The position numbers were made by a program, and so were the translations under genes. A model generated the notes under the pieces. That model was not told where the DNA came from, made no database searches, and was given only the letters and a program-made list of their open reading frames with translations. Of a stretch of 10,914 nucleotides of DNA, positions 1 to 8,280 are shown in pieces. The stretch comes from Solobacterium sp. (GTDB lineage Bacteria; Bacillota_I; Bacilli_A; Erysipelotrichales; Erysipelotrichaceae), in contig JAFWCP010000085.1 of assembly GCA_017536845.1 (NCBI GenBank), forward strand, positions 1 to 10,914. The letters run 5' to 3'. Within the stretch, counting starts at the first letter, position 1. Each line of letters starts with the position of its first letter.

Positions 1-11
1 GGAAAAAAACA

Positions 12-3000
12 ATGAAACGAAAAGGGATGGCCTTTCTGATGGCCGTATGCATGGCGTTCAGCCTGCTTCCGGCTGTAAAGGCAAAGGAAGCGTATATCGG
101 CAGAATCCAGCTGCCGTATGCGGGAGCGATAAACTTCACTTCCCTGCAGGAGCTGGCCGATTATGTGTATGAGCACATGGAAAACGAAGATTTCACAATT
201 GATATGCTGGCGGACTGGAATGAGAATGTACGCCTGCGTATCCCTGAGGACTGTCATGCAACATTGAACATGCATGGACACATCTACAACCGCGGGCTGA
301 CCGACTATACCAGCGACGGCGAAGTCATCTGGGTCGGTGACGATGCTGTGCTTACAATCAACGGCCGCAGTGATGGGGATGCATATATTGACCACCGGGT
401 CGGCGTCTACCATTCCTGGAGCCGTGACGGCAAGGCGGACCAGTATCGGACCATCACCGGCGGCGTCATTGCCGGCGGTTACAGTTCCAACGGCGGCGGG
501 GGAATTGATGTCAAAAGCAATGTGACCCTGAACCTGAATGAAGTCACGATTGCCGGCAACCGGACGGAACAGAACTGGGGTACTGACGGCTATGGCGGCG
601 GCATCTGGGTCCATGGCGGTATCAACAGCGCCGGCAGCATCTATATGTACCAGTCAACGATCACCGGCAATTATGCCTATAACGACGGCGGCGGCATCTA
701 CCAGTCCAACCATGACGGTTTCTATCTCGAGATGGACCAGTCCCACATTGATTTCAATTACTGCTATGACCAGGGCGGCGGCATCTGCGTTGACGGTGAA
801 AGTGCTGTCATCAAAGGTGACGGGGTTTCCAGCGTATCCGGAAACCGTACCGCCGGCGGCAGTTCGCATGACGGCGGCGGCATCTACATCTGGAATGACG
901 ACGTTTCCGTCAGCGGCCTGCAGATCAGTAACAACATGGCGTATGACGGCGGCGGCATTTACTGCCAGGAAGAAAAGGTCGCCGTTTCGGACTGCACGCT
1001 GGAAGGCAATTATGCGTTCAATAAAGGCGGCGGCATCTATGTCAATAACGATGAAACCTCCATCACCGGCTGTGAGATTACCCGCAACGACGCCAACAGC
1101 GACGGCAACGGCGTGTATGTCGCCGGCAATGTCGACGAAGCCTTTGACATCATAGGCGGTACGGTCATTGCCGACAACGGCAGCACCAACCTGTATGTGG
1201 AAAACAGTTCCCGGGTGAACTTCACTCTGACCGGTGGTGCGAATGTATATATGAGGTATGCGGAGATGCCTTCTGACTATAAGATGGTGACGGAAGGCGA
1301 AGTCGGCGACACGGTCAAGACGACAAACTGCATCCGTTTCCTGCACAGTGATGTAAACGGCTATCACTTCACCTTCAACACCGCACCGAACCAGAGAAAG
1401 ATCTACCTTGTCAAGGATACCTATACAGGAAGTGAAGTCGGGGATTCCTATATCCCGGGAAATCCGACGGTCATCAGTGCGCAGGAAGCGTCGGTTCAGG
1501 CGCGTACGCCGGTGGAAGGGTATACGATCACCGGCAGCCATGATGGCGCAGACCGTACGTATCCGCTTTACCGGGGGTATTTCCGCTATCCTTCCACCGA
1601 GGATGCGGACGCCAACAATACCGGCGTGTACTATTATTCGGATGGTTATTTCGATGCCGATCCGGAGGTTTACAATGAGCATCTTGCGACCATGTCAACA
1701 GCCATGGCCATGGCCGGCATGTACCTTCAGAATATGGATTATCCTTACAAGCATGCCTCCATCCGCCAGCTTTTCACAGATATCGGGGCTGCGGAGGAAG
1801 ATGTTTACGTCAATGAATTCAACACGCAGAAACCCGGAACGGATACCATCGGCGTTGCCATCGCTTCCAAAGCGCTGAAGGATGCCAACAACGATGAAAC
1901 CGGTTATATCCTGGTTCCCATCGCTGTCCGCGGTGCCGGCTACGAAGCTGAATGGGCCAGCAACATGAAGCTGGGCGTCGGTATTGAACGTGACGGCGAA
2001 GCCCAGGGCTTCTCCGAAGCCGCCGACCAGGTGATGGCGGAAATCGAAAAATATCTTGATGACCATAACCTGGGGGCTAAACTGCAGGAAGGGAAAATCA
2101 AGTTCTGGATTGCCGGCTATTCCCGGGCCGGGGCGACGTCCAACCTGACCGCAAAACGGCTGGTTGAGAATTATGCCTGCAATGAAGCAGGCAAACGCAA
2201 TGAAGTCTTTGCCTACTGCATCGAAGCACCCCAGGGCGGCACCGACAAGGCGGAAAAGCTTTCTGATTCTTTCTATTACTGCATCCATAATGTCATCAAC
2301 TTTGCGGACATCGTGCCGCTGGTCGGACCGACGGAAATGGGCTTCAAGCGCTATGGCGTTGACCATTATGTGCCCGGTACGGCAGCCGGCAGCGTCCGGG
2401 GAATCCATTCAACCCCGTCCGGGGCCGGCAGCAGCGGCGTTACAGACGTGACGGAGCATGCCGACAACAAGGAGATCCGGACCAAAAACGATGAAGGCGA
2501 TAATCCTGAGTATGTCTCTTTACGGAACCGGATGCTGAAACAGCTGTATGCCGTGGATTCGAAGATTGTCTTTGACGATTATTTCCACCTGATGGAAATG
2601 AACTTTGTCCCGGGCGTATCCATTGAAGAACAGGGCGACTATAACGAATCCGAGGAATGGTTCATCCGTTCTTTCCTGAAGAAGTTCCAGCAGGCAAGCA
2701 TCACTTCCCGTGATGTCTGGGCGGATGAGCGAGTCGTGATCAACGGCATGACGTTCAACACCATCCAGCAGGCACTGCGGGAAACCTGTGCCCTTGTCTT
2801 TGGCATGGATGATGATAAGATGCAGGGATTTGTGAACAAGGCATCCCGCCTGATGAGCACCATCAGGACGGTTCCCATCTATTCCTATGAGTACGGGCTG
2901 ATTGAAATCTGGGATGATGTGATCGGTGACTGGCATACGCTGTCCGGTTCCACCAAGCAGTCCTACCTTGATTTCCTCTGGGGCCGCCTTGTCTCGACAA

Positions 3001-6000
3001 GCGCGTTTGATTATCTTGACCAGGAAGATGTCGACCGGCTGAAGGTCAACTTCCCGACGATTGCCGAAAGGCTGCTGAACTTCCTGGACTGGGATTATTC
3101 CCATACGCATATTTCCTGCCCGGACACTTCCTGCATGATCTGGCTCGGCACCCTTGCCGGCAACATTTCCCGGATCATGATGAACCATTATCAGGAAGTC
3201 AGCTTTGCCTGGTTCCGCTCCTTTGACAGCTTCTATAACGGCGAAGTGTTTGATGAAAGGAATCAGGAATATCAAATTGCGAAACCGGAAAGCATCGAAG
3301 CGCCGCAGGCTTCTGCGGACGGTGAAGAACCGCTGGCCCTGCCGGTCAGCTATACCAACTGGACGCCGCTGCAGGGGAACAGGCAGACGGTCACCCTTGA
3401 CGTGGAAGCGCTCGAGGGCGAAATGATCTATTACACCCTCAACAATTCCGACTGGCAGCTTTACCGCAATCCCATCGAGCTTGCCATTCCCGAAGGAGAA
3501 GCCTTTGCCAGCTATGAAATCCGCACCAGGGCAAGATGGTATGACTGCGACAGCAGCCGGGCATCCTACCGGGTCAGGCTGATCGGGGAACAGCATCCGG
3601 TGACGGTACATACAAAGACAGCCGGTGCAAACGGCATCGAGGAGAAGACGGAAACCCTTCTGCATGCGGTCGGAGAAACCGTTACGCTTGCGGCTGAGGT
3701 GCCTTCTGACATGTTCTTCCGCCGGTGGATCATCGTGAATGGTTCCGGGCATAATGTGACCAACAGGCTGATCCCTGATTCCGAGCAGCAGAAGCAGCCG
3801 GAGGTGTCCTTCGTCATGCCGGAACCTTCCGGAAGCAATTTTGAACCGGATTATGAACTGATCTGCTATGCGAAGTACGGGGATGTGATCCGTACCATTG
3901 ACCTGGCATCACAGCCGGCATTCGACGCTGAAGCACTCCTGCCGACGGCCGGTGAAAAGCTGCCGGAAAGAGTGGAAGCGACATGGAACGGGACACAGAA
4001 AAGCTACGGTATCGAATGGTCCTTTGACTTTGAAGACAGCCATATTCTTTCCGAGGATGGCGAAAAGGCGCTGAACCATACGGTGTATACAGCCGTCATC
4101 GTCATTCCGGAAAGGGAAGATATGCGGTTTACGGATGATGTCAGCGCTTCCCTGACAAATGTGGCAGCTGAAAATATCCGGAACCTGGCTGTTGTGAAGA
4201 AAAACGGCAGCGTGGAAATCACGATCACATTTGCGGAAACCGATGATGCCGGTGACGAATATGAACCGGATCCTGAATCTTTCAGCAGTCTCTGCAGGAT
4301 CGTCCTGAACTTCCGGAACCTGAACCGGGATGCCGCAGCGGCAGAGCCGCAGGAATACCTGCTGGCCAAAGGCCGTTCCATTGAACTCCATGCGCCTGAG
4401 CTTGCGAATATGAAGTTTATCAGCTGGACAGCAGACTGGAATTCGATTTCAGACCAGGGTATTTCTATGCAGCAGACCGACAGCGGAGCCATCAGGCTGG
4501 ATGTCAGTTCTTCAGCAGAAGCTGATACTGTTGAAATCGGGGCCGATTACAAACCGGTCATCAGCCGCGTGGAAATCGTCCTTGGCGATGAGGACTGGGT
4601 TCCGGTGGCCGGAAACAGTGCTGAAAATGCACCGGTGCTGCAAAGCGTCACCGTTACCAGCGGCCGGCGGTATCAGTTCGTACCGGATGAAAACGGACGG
4701 TTTGGCTGCTTCCAGACATCTCTGACGCCAGGCGGAATCAGGATCTATGTGGACGGCATACGCCATGTCGTATATAACTACGACACTGTGTACGAAGCAA
4801 AAGTGTTATACCTGGGCACACCTTCAAAAGAAGTGTCCGTCATTCCCGAAGGCGGCGGTGAAGCTTTCAATGTCAGCAGTTTATACGTGATGGCTGAGGA
4901 TGCTGAAATCCTGATCAACGGCCTGAGTGCCGAGCTGCAAGGTGACGGGACTGCCGTACTGGCCTTCCCGAAGACAGAACCGGGGCCGGTGAACCTGCTG
5001 GAATATGAAAAACCGGCTGACATCAGCGGCGTTCCGCATGCGACGAGCCGTGATGAGCTCAAGTATCATTACCTGCCGGAAAAAACCGCGGTCACAGTCA
5101 GCGACGGCAGCATCAGTGAAGTGAATATCTACTGGGGAGATATCGAACCGGATCCTGATGATGGGAGTCTTGATGAGATCGTCTGCACCGCACAAGGAGA
5201 GCTCAATCTGCCGTATGGGGTATATGCCAACGGGATTGATACAGCATTTGCCATCAACGTCACGGTCAATGCCGCGGATGAGGCGGCCGCGCCGACCGCT
5301 TCCGTCAGCTCCGGCACATACCTGTCCGCATTTGATGTCACGCTTTCTTCGGCAACAAAGAATGCGAAGATCTATTACACGATGGATGGTTCTGATCCTT
5401 TTGAAAACGGCAGCCTGTATGGCGGGGAGGCAATCCATCTTTCCCCGGATATGGGAGAATGCGTCATCCGTGCCCGGGCGAAGAAAAACGGCTGCTTCGA
5501 CAGCAGGGAATCCATCTATACCTACCTCTTTACCAATCAGGTGGAACTGCCGGAAGGCGGAACCCTGACCTATAACGGTGAACTTCAGAAAGGTTTATCC
5601 GCAAGCCCGTACTATACGCTGACAGCGGCTGAAGGCAGCGGTGTTACGATTGATGAGAACGGCAATGCCATGGCGAAGGAGGCCGGCACCTATACGGTCA
5701 ATGCCCATATTTCTGATGACTATATCTGGAAGGTTGGAGAAACCGAGCCGGTCGCGGCCCCGGGAGAACCGGATGAAGACGGCACGATAACGATCATCTG
5801 GACAAGCGAAGACATCACGACAGCCGAGGATCAGGAAATCACCTTTACCATTGAAAAGGCATCGCTGGCAAATGCGGTTGTCACAGCGGAAGATATGGCC
5901 TTTACCGGCCAGCCGCTGACGCCGGAAGTGACAGTCCGCCTTGGCGGCCTGATCATCCCGGCTGAGGAATATACCGTGGCGTATGCCGGCAACACGGAAC

Positions 6001-7028
6001 CGGGAACGGCAGCAATCACGGTCACAGGCAATGAAAAGAATTTCACCGGCACGGCCGAAGGGACATTCACCATCATCGGTGAGTCCGAACCGGAATTCAA
6101 AGCCCAGACCATGGTCCTGTCCGGACTGATCGGTGTGACCTTCTATATGGAACTTCCGGAAAGGGAGGGCTTTGACTACAGCGACAGCTATATGACGTTT
6201 GAAATTGAACACGGAACCTGCACGCCGCAGGCAGGGTATGCCGAAGCTGTGCATAACGGTACATACGGCTATACAGGCTTTATCTGCTATATCAATGCCA
6301 TCCAGATGGCAGAACCGATCAGGGCTGTCTACCACTACCGGCAGGATGGGGAATGGAAGCAGATTGAAAGAACCGCAGCGGCAGCGGATTACTTCACCGT
6401 GTTTGACGATCTGGTGGAGCAGGGGCAGATCACGGATGAAAAAGCGATCTCGCTTGTCCATGCCCTGGCAGACTACGGCCATTACGTACAGCCGTTCCTG
6501 TCTGCCGCCCGCCATTGGGAACTGGGGAAGGACTATCTCGAACAGGGCACATCCTATACCACAGACTATGATTACGAGGTCATCCAGCAGGCGGTGGCAG
6601 AAAAGGCACCCAGCTGGGAGAACAGGACAGAAGGGGATATTGAATCAGTCATGAATTCCCTTGTCCTTGACAGCGGCACCGCCATCCGGGTGTACTTCTT
6701 CACTTCATCAGATTACAACGGTACCTTCCAGGCAGCTGTGGATGACCGGGAAATGAAGACGTACACTGAACAGTCAAAGTCTACCTATTATGTTGACATC
6801 AGCAACGTTGCCGCCCACCTGCTCAGCCAGGACCATACCATTGAAGCCGTAACGGCAGATGGGCATACGGCGACAGTAACTGTCAGCGGGATGTCCTACG
6901 TGCATTCGGGGCTGCAGTACTATACCGATGCCAACGACGCGGATGGCACTGCCCGAAAGGCAATCGCATCCATTTACGCCTATGCAAAGGCGGCTGAGGA
7001 TTACAAGGCAGCACATCCTGACAACTGA
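12..7028 (+). CDS. Giant secreted beta-helix / lipase-like multidomain surface protein
   Basis: The 2338-residue protein is predicted to be secreted. Residues 1-24 form a signal peptide: KRK n-region, hydrophobic core, AVKA before a likely cut at A24/K25. Residues about 110-410 form a right-handed beta-helix with GGGI-type turns. Residues about 540-1075 resemble class 3 lipases. GYSRAG (702-707) gives nucleophile S704, NFADIVP gives D766 and VDH gives H785, in family order; NHYQEVSFAWFRSFD (1058-1072) closes the domain. Stalk modules follow: a chitobiase-C-terminal-like strand pair at about 1125-1190, InlB-B-like segments (1195-1270, 1445-1515), acidic EPDP linkers (1418, 1712), a clear chitobiase-C-terminal-like/FN3-associated module (1758-1840) and Ig-like repeats (1845-2022). 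Residues 2030-2338 are a C-terminal domain of a type found in large Firmicutes surface proteins, function unknown. No LPXTG motif, terminal membrane helix or SLH repeat is seen, so attachment is unclear. The start is supported by the signal peptide; its ribosome-binding region is cut at the window edge (GGAAAA at 1-6). Substrate is unknown; an esterase or lipase role is inferred from the motifs. Confidence 0.9.
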   Translation: MKRKGMAFLMAVCMAFSLLPAVKAKEAYIGRIQLPYAGAINFTSLQELADYVYEHMENEDFTIDMLADWNENVRLRIPEDCHATLNMHGHIYNRGLTDYTSDGEVIWVGDDAVLTINGRSDGDAYIDHRVGVYHSWSRDGKADQYRTITGGVIAGGYSSNGGGGIDVKSNVTLNLNEVTIAGNRTEQNWGTDGYGGGIWVHGGINSAGSIYMYQSTITGNYAYNDGGGIYQSNHDGFYLEMDQSHIDFNYCYDQGGGICVDGESAVIKGDGVSSVSGNRTAGGSSHDGGGIYIWNDDVSVSGLQISNNMAYDGGGIYCQEEKVAVSDCTLEGNYAFNKGGGIYVNNDETSITGCEITRNDANSDGNGVYVAGNVDEAFDIIGGTVIADNGSTNLYVENSSRVNFTLTGGANVYMRYAEMPSDYKMVTEGEVGDTVKTTNCIRFLHSDVNGYHFTFNTAPNQRKIYLVKDTYTGSEVGDSYIPGNPTVISAQEASVQARTPVEGYTITGSHDGADRTYPLYRGYFRYPSTEDADANNTGVYYYSDGYFDADPEVYNEHLATMSTAMAMAGMYLQNMDYPYKHASIRQLFTDIGAAEEDVYVNEFNTQKPGTDTIGVAIASKALKDANNDETGYILVPIAVRGAGYEAEWASNMKLGVGIERDGEAQGFSEAADQVMAEIEKYLDDHNLGAKLQEGKIKFWIAGYSRAGATSNLTAKRLVENYACNEAGKRNEVFAYCIEAPQGGTDKAEKLSDSFYYCIHNVINFADIVPLVGPTEMGFKRYGVDHYVPGTAAGSVRGIHSTPSGAGSSGVTDVTEHADNKEIRTKNDEGDNPEYVSLRNRMLKQLYAVDSKIVFDDYFHLMEMNFVPGVSIEEQGDYNESEEWFIRSFLKKFQQASITSRDVWADERVVINGMTFNTIQQALRETCALVFGMDDDKMQGFVNKASRLMSTIRTVPIYSYEYGLIEIWDDVIGDWHTLSGSTKQSYLDFLWGRLVSTSAFDYLDQEDVDRLKVNFPTIAERLLNFLDWDYSHTHISCPDTSCMIWLGTLAGNISRIMMNHYQEVSFAWFRSFDSFYNGEVFDERNQEYQIAKPESIEAPQASADGEEPLALPVSYTNWTPLQGNRQTVTLDVEALEGEMIYYTLNNSDWQLYRNPIELAIPEGEAFASYEIRTRARWYDCDSSRASYRVRLIGEQHPVTVHTKTAGANGIEEKTETLLHAVGETVTLAAEVPSDMFFRRWIIVNGSGHNVTNRLIPDSEQQKQPEVSFVMPEPSGSNFEPDYELICYAKYGDVIRTIDLASQPAFDAEALLPTAGEKLPERVEATWNGTQKSYGIEWSFDFEDSHILSEDGEKALNHTVYTAVIVIPEREDMRFTDDVSASLTNVAAENIRNLAVVKKNGSVEITITFAETDDAGDEYEPDPESFSSLCRIVLNFRNLNRDAAAAEPQEYLLAKGRSIELHAPELANMKFISWTADWNSISDQGISMQQTDSGAIRLDVSSSAEADTVEIGADYKPVISRVEIVLGDEDWVPVAGNSAENAPVLQSVTVTSGRRYQFVPDENGRFGCFQTSLTPGGIRIYVDGIRHVVYNYDTVYEAKVLYLGTPSKEVSVIPEGGGEAFNVSSLYVMAEDAEILINGLSAELQGDGTAVLAFPKTEPGPVNLLEYEKPADISGVPHATSRDELKYHYLPEKTAVTVSDGSISEVNIYWGDIEPDPDDGSLDEIVCTAQGELNLPYGVYANGIDTAFAINVTVNAADEAAAPTASVSSGTYLSAFDVTLSSATKNAKIYYTMDGSDPFENGSLYGGEAIHLSPDMGECVIRARAKKNGCFDSRESIYTYLFTNQVELPEGGTLTYNGELQKGLSASPYYTLTAAEGSGVTIDENGNAMAKEAGTYTVNAHISDDYIWKVGETEPVAAPGEPDEDGTITIIWTSEDITTAEDQEITFTIEKASLANAVVTAEDMAFTGQPLTPEVTVRLGGLIIPAEEYTVAYAGNTEPGTAAITVTGNEKNFTGTAEGTFTIIGESEPEFKAQTMVLSGLIGVTFYMELPEREGFDYSDSYMTFEIEHGTCTPQAGYAEAVHNGTYGYTGFICYINAIQMAEPIRAVYHYRQDGEWKQIERTAAAADYFTVFDDLVEQGQITDEKAISLVHALADYGHYVQPFLSAARHWELGKDYLEQGTSYTTDYDYEVIQQAVAEKAPSWENRTEGDIESVMNSLVLDSGTAIRVYFFTSSDYNGTFQAAVDDREMKTYTEQSKSTYYVDISNVAAHLLSQDHTIEAVTADGHTATVTVSGMSYVHSGLQYYTDANDADGTARKAIASIYAYAKAAEDYKAAHPDN
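492..1121 (+). repeat. Beta-helix coil repeats (GGGI-type) inside the giant gene
   Basis: Eight turns carry a GGGI or near-GGGI motif, beginning at residues 162, 195, 226, 255, 288, 313, 339 and 365 (the last is GNGV). Spacings are 33, 31, 29, 33, 25, 26 and 26 residues. Asn-rich positions (I-x-G-N, I-x-x-N) sit just ahead of each turn, as in stacked right-handed beta-helix coils. At DNA level the turn is near-identical between coils: GACGGCGGCGGCATCTAC occurs exactly at 684-701 and 870-887, with close variants at 945 and 1026. The last three coils have settled to a regular 25-26-residue length, while the earlier ones carry insertions. Such repeats can gain or lose units by recombination. Confidence 0.8.
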
Positions 7029-7040
7029 GTTTATATATTG

Positions 7041-7071
7041 AACAAAGGCGGCTCAGGCAGCCGCCTTTGTT
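7041..7071 (+). terminator. Rho-independent terminator after the giant gene
   Basis: A perfect 13-bp inverted repeat begins 13 bases after the stop codon. The left arm is AACAAAGGCGGCT (7041-7053), the loop CAGGC (7054-7058) and the right arm AGCCGCCTTTGTT (7059-7071). The GC-rich core sits next to the loop and the outer A/T bases act as the A- and U-tracts. The T-tract (TTTGTT) is short and lies within the stem, so the hairpin could work in either direction. It isolates the giant gene from the exonuclease gene. Confidence 0.85.
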
Positions 7072-7097
7072 ATGGATGCCGATTCGTTATCTGGGTA

Positions 7098-7127
7098 ATG
7101 ACGAATATGGATTCATCCTGATAGAAT
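7098..7127 (+). promoter_or_regulatory. Candidate sigma-A promoter for the exonuclease gene
   Basis: A -35-like ATGACG (7098-7103, matching TGAC of TTGACA) is followed by an 18-base spacer and TAGAAT (7122-7127). TGA lies directly before the -10 (7119-7121), giving an extended -10. It is just downstream of the terminator, where a promoter for the next unit is expected. Transcription would start near 7134 and leave a leader of about 79 bases. Confidence 0.45.
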
Positions 7128-7140
7128 AATTGCGCCTTCC

Positions 7141-7181
7141 TGACAGGTGAGGAGGCTGAGGAAGACATGATGAACCTGTCA
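7141..7181 (+). other. Long-range inverted repeat in the exonuclease leader
   Basis: TGACAGGT (7141-7148) is the exact reverse complement of ACCTGTCA (7174-7181), enclosing a purine-rich 25-base loop that contains GGAGG and GAGGAAG. In RNA this would form an 8-bp stem upstream of the exonuclease Shine-Dalgarno (7202-7206). The stem does not cover that site, so any regulatory effect would be indirect. It could also be chance. Confidence 0.3.
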
Positions 7182-7220
7182 TCGGTTAACCAAAACAGAA
7201 CAGGAGATTTTTATGAGTGA
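7167..7220 (+). CDS. Possible 17-codon upstream ORF overlapping the exonuclease start
   Basis: Reading from ATG at 7167 (a second ATG follows at once) gives MMNLSSVNQNRTGDFYE and a stop at 7218-7220, overlapping the exonuclease start at 7213 in another frame. GGAGG (7151-7155) and GAGGAAG (7158-7164) precede it, the latter 5 bases from the second ATG. The arrangement would suit translational coupling or a leader peptide. It has no run of a single amino acid that would mark a classic attenuator peptide. The evidence is only positional and the ORF may be meaningless. Confidence 0.2.
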   Translation: MMNLSSVNQNRTGDFYE

Positions 7221-8232
7221 AGTCACATATACGAAACTGAAGCTGACAAGGACCATGCTGGAAAAGACAGAGCAGCGGTTCATTGCCTTTGATACCGAGA
7301 CCACCGGCCTGGATTCTTATTATGACAGGATCATTGAAGTCGGCGCCGTGTTATTTGAAAACGGCCAGCCGGTAAAGCAGTTCAATACCCTGGTCCATTC
7401 GGTCAACCATGTTCCCTATGATGCCTACATGGTCAACCACATTTCCGATCGGGAAGTCCAGGAAGCACCTCCGGTCACTTCGGTCTATCCGGCCCTGCTG
7501 GAATTCTTCGGCGATGCCGTTAACGGAAACACCATCCTGGTCGGCCATAATGCAACCTTTGACATGAAGTTCCTGGCGGCGGAGATGAACCGTCTGGACC
7601 TGGCCGGGGATTTCCTCTATGTGGATACCTGCGCACTTTCCCGAAAGGCAGTGCCGGACCTTTACAGCCATACCCAGGATACCGTTGCCAGGCATTTCGG
7701 CATCCGCAACAGACAGAGCCACCGGGCTGTCACCGATGCTTTGACCTGCGGCAGCATCATGACCAGGCTGATCCCGATGTTAAAGGAACATGAAACCGTC
7801 CTGGCCGACGACAGGAAACGGGAAGCCAAGCGTATCAGGTTTGAACCGGATGACGGGGAAAAAGAACTGTGCGCATTCCTGTTTCAGACGGCCCATCAGG
7901 ACATCTGCTTCCAGAAAAACGGCAAACTGCTGAATGTCCGCGCTGAAGAGCCGCTTTTCTCCCTGTGCCTGACCGGCCGTCATCCTTATCTTGTCACCAG
8001 GCAGTGCTATGCGCAGGGCTTTGAAGCAGTCACCCCCTGCAGCAGTACCGAAGCCAGGATGTATCCGGACGGGGTGAGGATCATGGCGGAAGAGGATGTA
8101 CAGGCCATTGCCGGAAAGCTGCTGGCCACGATCCTGGCAAATGCCGAAATCCACAAACCGGCCAATGCCGCTGAGCTCTATGATGCCATGCGCAGTCAGG
8201 AACTGTACTGGAAACCGTCATCACAGGAATGA
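7213..8232 (+). CDS. DEDDh 3'-5' exonuclease (DnaQ/RNase T superfamily) with novel C-terminal region
   Basis: The 339-residue protein has a DnaQ-like exonuclease domain in residues about 20-195. Exo I is FDTETTG with metal ligands D27 and E29, Exo II is GHNATFD with D117, and Exo III is HRAVTDA with H170 and D175. All five DEDDh residues are present, so it should remove nucleotides from 3' ends of DNA or RNA using two metal ions. It lacks polymerase and helicase domains, so it is neither PolC nor a DinG-type fusion; it may be a stand-alone proofreading, repair or RNA-processing enzyme. Residues about 205-339 form an unrecognised mixed alpha/beta extension with several cysteines (212, 221, 241, 256, 268) and an aromatic end (ELYWKPSSQE). 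It could bind substrate. The start is set by AGGAG (7202-7206) 6 bases before the ATG. The protein is cytoplasmic, with no signal peptide. Confidence 0.88.
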   Translation: MSEVTYTKLKLTRTMLEKTEQRFIAFDTETTGLDSYYDRIIEVGAVLFENGQPVKQFNTLVHSVNHVPYDAYMVNHISDREVQEAPPVTSVYPALLEFFGDAVNGNTILVGHNATFDMKFLAAEMNRLDLAGDFLYVDTCALSRKAVPDLYSHTQDTVARHFGIRNRQSHRAVTDALTCGSIMTRLIPMLKEHETVLADDRKREAKRIRFEPDDGEKELCAFLFQTAHQDICFQKNGKLLNVRAEEPLFSLCLTGRHPYLVTRQCYAQGFEAVTPCSSTEARMYPDGVRIMAEEDVQAIAGKLLATILANAEIHKPANAAELYDAMRSQELYWKPSSQE

Positions 8233-8266
8233 CAGCGGCTGACTGGTGAAACAGGAAAGGCTGCGG

Positions 8267-8280
8267 TATAATCTGTGCCA
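8267..8280 (+). promoter_or_regulatory. Perfect -10 box placed for a leaderless transcript
   Basis: TATAAT (8267-8272) ends 8 bases before the A of the hydrolase start codon (8280), which is where transcription normally begins. The -35 region is weak: TGGTGA at 8244-8249, 17-base spacing, 3 of 6 matches. The only purine-rich site, AGGAAAGG (8253-8260), is 19 bases from the ATG and lies upstream of the -10, so it would not be in the mRNA. No other in-frame start exists upstream, because a TGA lies in frame at 8247-8249. Confidence 0.5.

Noticed and set aside
492..1121. CRISPR-like array because of regularly spaced GGCGGCGGCAT
   Set aside because: The units are in frame, vary in spacing and encode beta-helix turns. 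The intervening sequence is coding and not spacer-like.
654..1682. 342-codon - strand open frame rich in Ala/Val/Ile/Asp repeats
   Set aside because: Its repeats are the reverse reading of the beta-helix coil DNA on the + strand, so it is a shadow and not a separate repeat protein.
2520..3752. 410-codon open frame on the - strand
   Set aside because: It lies wholly inside the giant gene opposite its lipase-like region, has no Shine-Dalgarno-led start and shows no recognisable domains. Long antisense frames are expected where third positions are G/C-rich.
4263..5158. Repeated GAACCGGATCCTGA (4263 and 5145)
   Set aside because: Both copies encode short EPDP linkers between domains of the giant protein. 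A 14-base match in similar acidic linkers does not indicate a mobile or regulatory repeat.
5595..6515. 306-codon - strand open frame
   Set aside because: It overlaps the Ig-like and C-terminal domains of the giant gene, whose + strand domain matches are clear. No independent coding sign was found.
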